From Delphinapterus leucas (taxonomy: Eukaryota; Chordata; Mammalia; Artiodactyla; Monodontidae): 64,000 bases of DNA. The stretch lies in the NCBI RefSeq assembly GCF_002288925.2, contig NW_022098021.1, positions 30,355,081 through 30,419,080 of the forward strand. The letters are read 5' to 3'. A model generated the notes under the pieces. The model was not told the origin of the DNA. It ran no database searches and worked only from the letters and a program-made list of their open reading frames with translations. This document shows positions 62,001 through 64,000 of the stretch, in pieces. A program made the position numbers and the translations under genes. How positions within the stretch are numbered: the stretch's first letter is position 1; every line of letters starts with the position of its first letter.

Positions 62001-64000
62001 AGATGCTTCATATAAAAAGCATTAGGGACAAAACTATGAAAATATAAAGAAAAAAATTTTAAGCACAGTTAAGCAGTCATTTTTCTCTTTGAAAGCTTTT
62101 ATAATTACATAATAAAGTTTCCCAAATAAATTAAATTGCAAGTATTTCCATTTACAAAGTTACAGAGAGGAAGTATAGTGGTTAAAAGTCATAGACTCTT
62201 ACCTCAGAGCCATAACTCTCACCTACCACCCTCTAGCAATGTGGCCTTATGTCATGAATGGGCAAACTATGGTCTTTGGATCAAATCCAACCCCCAGCTT
62301 ATTTTTGTAAATAAATATTTATTGGAAGCCAGCCACACTATAATTTATATGTCTATGGCTGTTTTCTAGTACAACAGTATAGTTGAGTAGTTGGGACAAA
62401 ACTGTATGTTTTGTACACAAAGTAAAACAAAATATTTACTATCTGGCTCTTTACAGAGGAAATTTGTGTTGTATAACTACTATATACTTCAGTTTTTCCA
62501 TCTGCAAAATGTGTGCAAGAGTAACTTCTAAAGTAATTGTAAGGAATAAATGAAATAAGACATAAAAAGCTTAGAATCATTTTGGACACATAGAAAACTC
62601 TCAATGAACGCTATCCATTATTGCAAATGGACTCATCTGAGCAATACAAATCTATCTACACATAACCACAATACATCATTTCAAAATCTTGTTGAAGGTC
62701 ATTGTCAGACAGAAAATTCTAAGCACAACAAAACAATGATAACAAAACAGTTCAAAGGTTTACTCAGTTTATTGTAGTTTCCCATTCATCACCAACAACT
62801 CTTCCTTGCACATTAATAGCTAATAAGTCATTTAAGCACTTACCACTATTTTACCGGAAACTGGGATGCCTTTACCTTGTTTGCTGCTAGTTTGTAGAAG
62901 TATGTAATCCATGGTCAAATGCTTCTCAGTAAAGTTAAACAAGTGGCAGCTGGCACCATACAGCTCTGTTATAATGAAAACATGGGGTAGCTGCCATTAC
63001 ACAGTCCCGCACTAATGAGAACAGTAGGAGTCTAGCATTACAATGGTCTAATGAAAACAGGAAATGGCTGGCATTAAATTGGTATAATAAAAACAGGGGG
63101 TGGCTAGCATTACACTGGTGGAGTAAATAAATTAAGAGATGTCAGACCTCCCCAATCTCATCTCTGTTATATATGACCACAGTACCCACAATTTAGACTA
63201 GATCCATTCAAAGTCAACCAGTGTTGGATGAAAACAAGATTTTTTCGTACTGTACTTCAAGTTTCTTTTATTTCAATTTGTGTTTCCCTTAGGCCGAAGC
63301 AAGCATGCTGTAAAATAACAATGTAATTTACACTAAACTCTTTTTTCCCCCCTTAATTCAAAAAAAATAAAACAACATTATTTCCAACTCCAGAAGAAGA
63401 TTGGCTGGAATAAGAGCCAGCAATTCAAAAAGAGTTTCTAATTTGGTCCTTTCCTTTTCCTCTCCTTTCTCTGTTAAGTATCCAATGGTGACTAAATACT
63501 CAGAGTGGCATAAAACAAACTAAAAAGGAACACAAAAAGGAAATAAAATGCCTCAGAGAAAAAAATTAAGCATAAAATCAATCATTTAACTAATGGATTT
63601 TTTTCTCTGAACAAAAGGTCAACGTTTCTCATATAGTGGTTTTATTTTTAAACTTATTAGTATAGATAGAAGACTTTTGTGTATACTTCTCAGACAATAA
63701 ATTTACAAGAATATTATGTTTTATTGTAACTCACAGGGCCAGCTGTATCTGATTCACCGTGGTCTTTTTTTTTTTTTTTTTTTACATCTTCACTGGAGTA
63801 TAATTGCTTTACAATGGTGTGTTAGTTTCTGCTTTATAAAAAAGTGAATCAGTTATACATATACATATGTTCCCATATCTCTTCCCTCTTGCATCTCCCT
63901 CCCTCCCACCCTCCCTATCCCACCCCTCTAGGTGGTCACAAAGCACCGAGCTGGTCTCCCTGTGCTATGCGGCTGCTTCCCACTAGTTATCTATTTTACG

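Overview
The window is mammalian nuclear DNA, and almost certainly cetacean. It is AT-rich, has no operon-like gene packing, and carries many interspersed repeats. The most telling are tRNA-Glu-derived CHR-type SINEs, several of them young and sharp-ended with intact target-site duplications, and a LINE-1 lineage with the 3' UTR and 5' UTR typical of whales and dolphins. The exact species cannot be decided from the sequence.

Gene content: only one coding exon can be supported, at 49334-50016 on the + strand. It encodes the last 226 residues of a delta-2 protocadherin, recognised as PCDH17 (protocadherin-17), including the cytoplasmic CM2 motif. The roughly 49 kb to its left reads as the preceding intron, with no other exon seen. 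The 3' UTR follows the stop codon for up to about 4 kb, and after that comes a gene desert to the window end. This is the expected setting for PCDH17, which lies in a gene-poor region in mammals.

Repeat layout, left to right: CHR SINEs at 2.8, 11.2, 22.2, 29.0, 29.75, 37.2 and 57.1 kb; L1 3' fragments at 4.3, 5.6, 19.4 and 63.8 kb; an MLT1-like LTR at 21.8 kb; a complete two-LTR MaLR element at 23.3-25.5 kb; a large composite L1 at 31.4-38.97 kb; MIR, MIR3 and L2 remnants throughout; MER20 at 59.6 kb; a MIR split by MER5A at 62.2-62.6 kb; two copies of one short DNA-transposon family at 8.5 and 17.4 kb; a degenerate minisatellite at 62.9 kb; and many microsatellites.

Points most worth a second look: (1) the 100-N gap at 33525-33624 is bracketed by the same 175 bp, so it looks like an unmerged contig overlap rather than missing sequence; (2) the L1 composite has two L1 5' ends, and the target-site duplication of the 3' end matches the outer one, which suggests a 5' transduction that carried about 1.25 kb with an ancient MER5A; (3) an upstream acceptor-like site 104 nt before the PCDH17 exon would open an alternative 91-codon C-terminus; (4) two SINEs of opposite orientation lie 400 bp apart in the intron. 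No novel defence, metabolic or mobile system was found. The other long reading frames are repeat-derived or chance.
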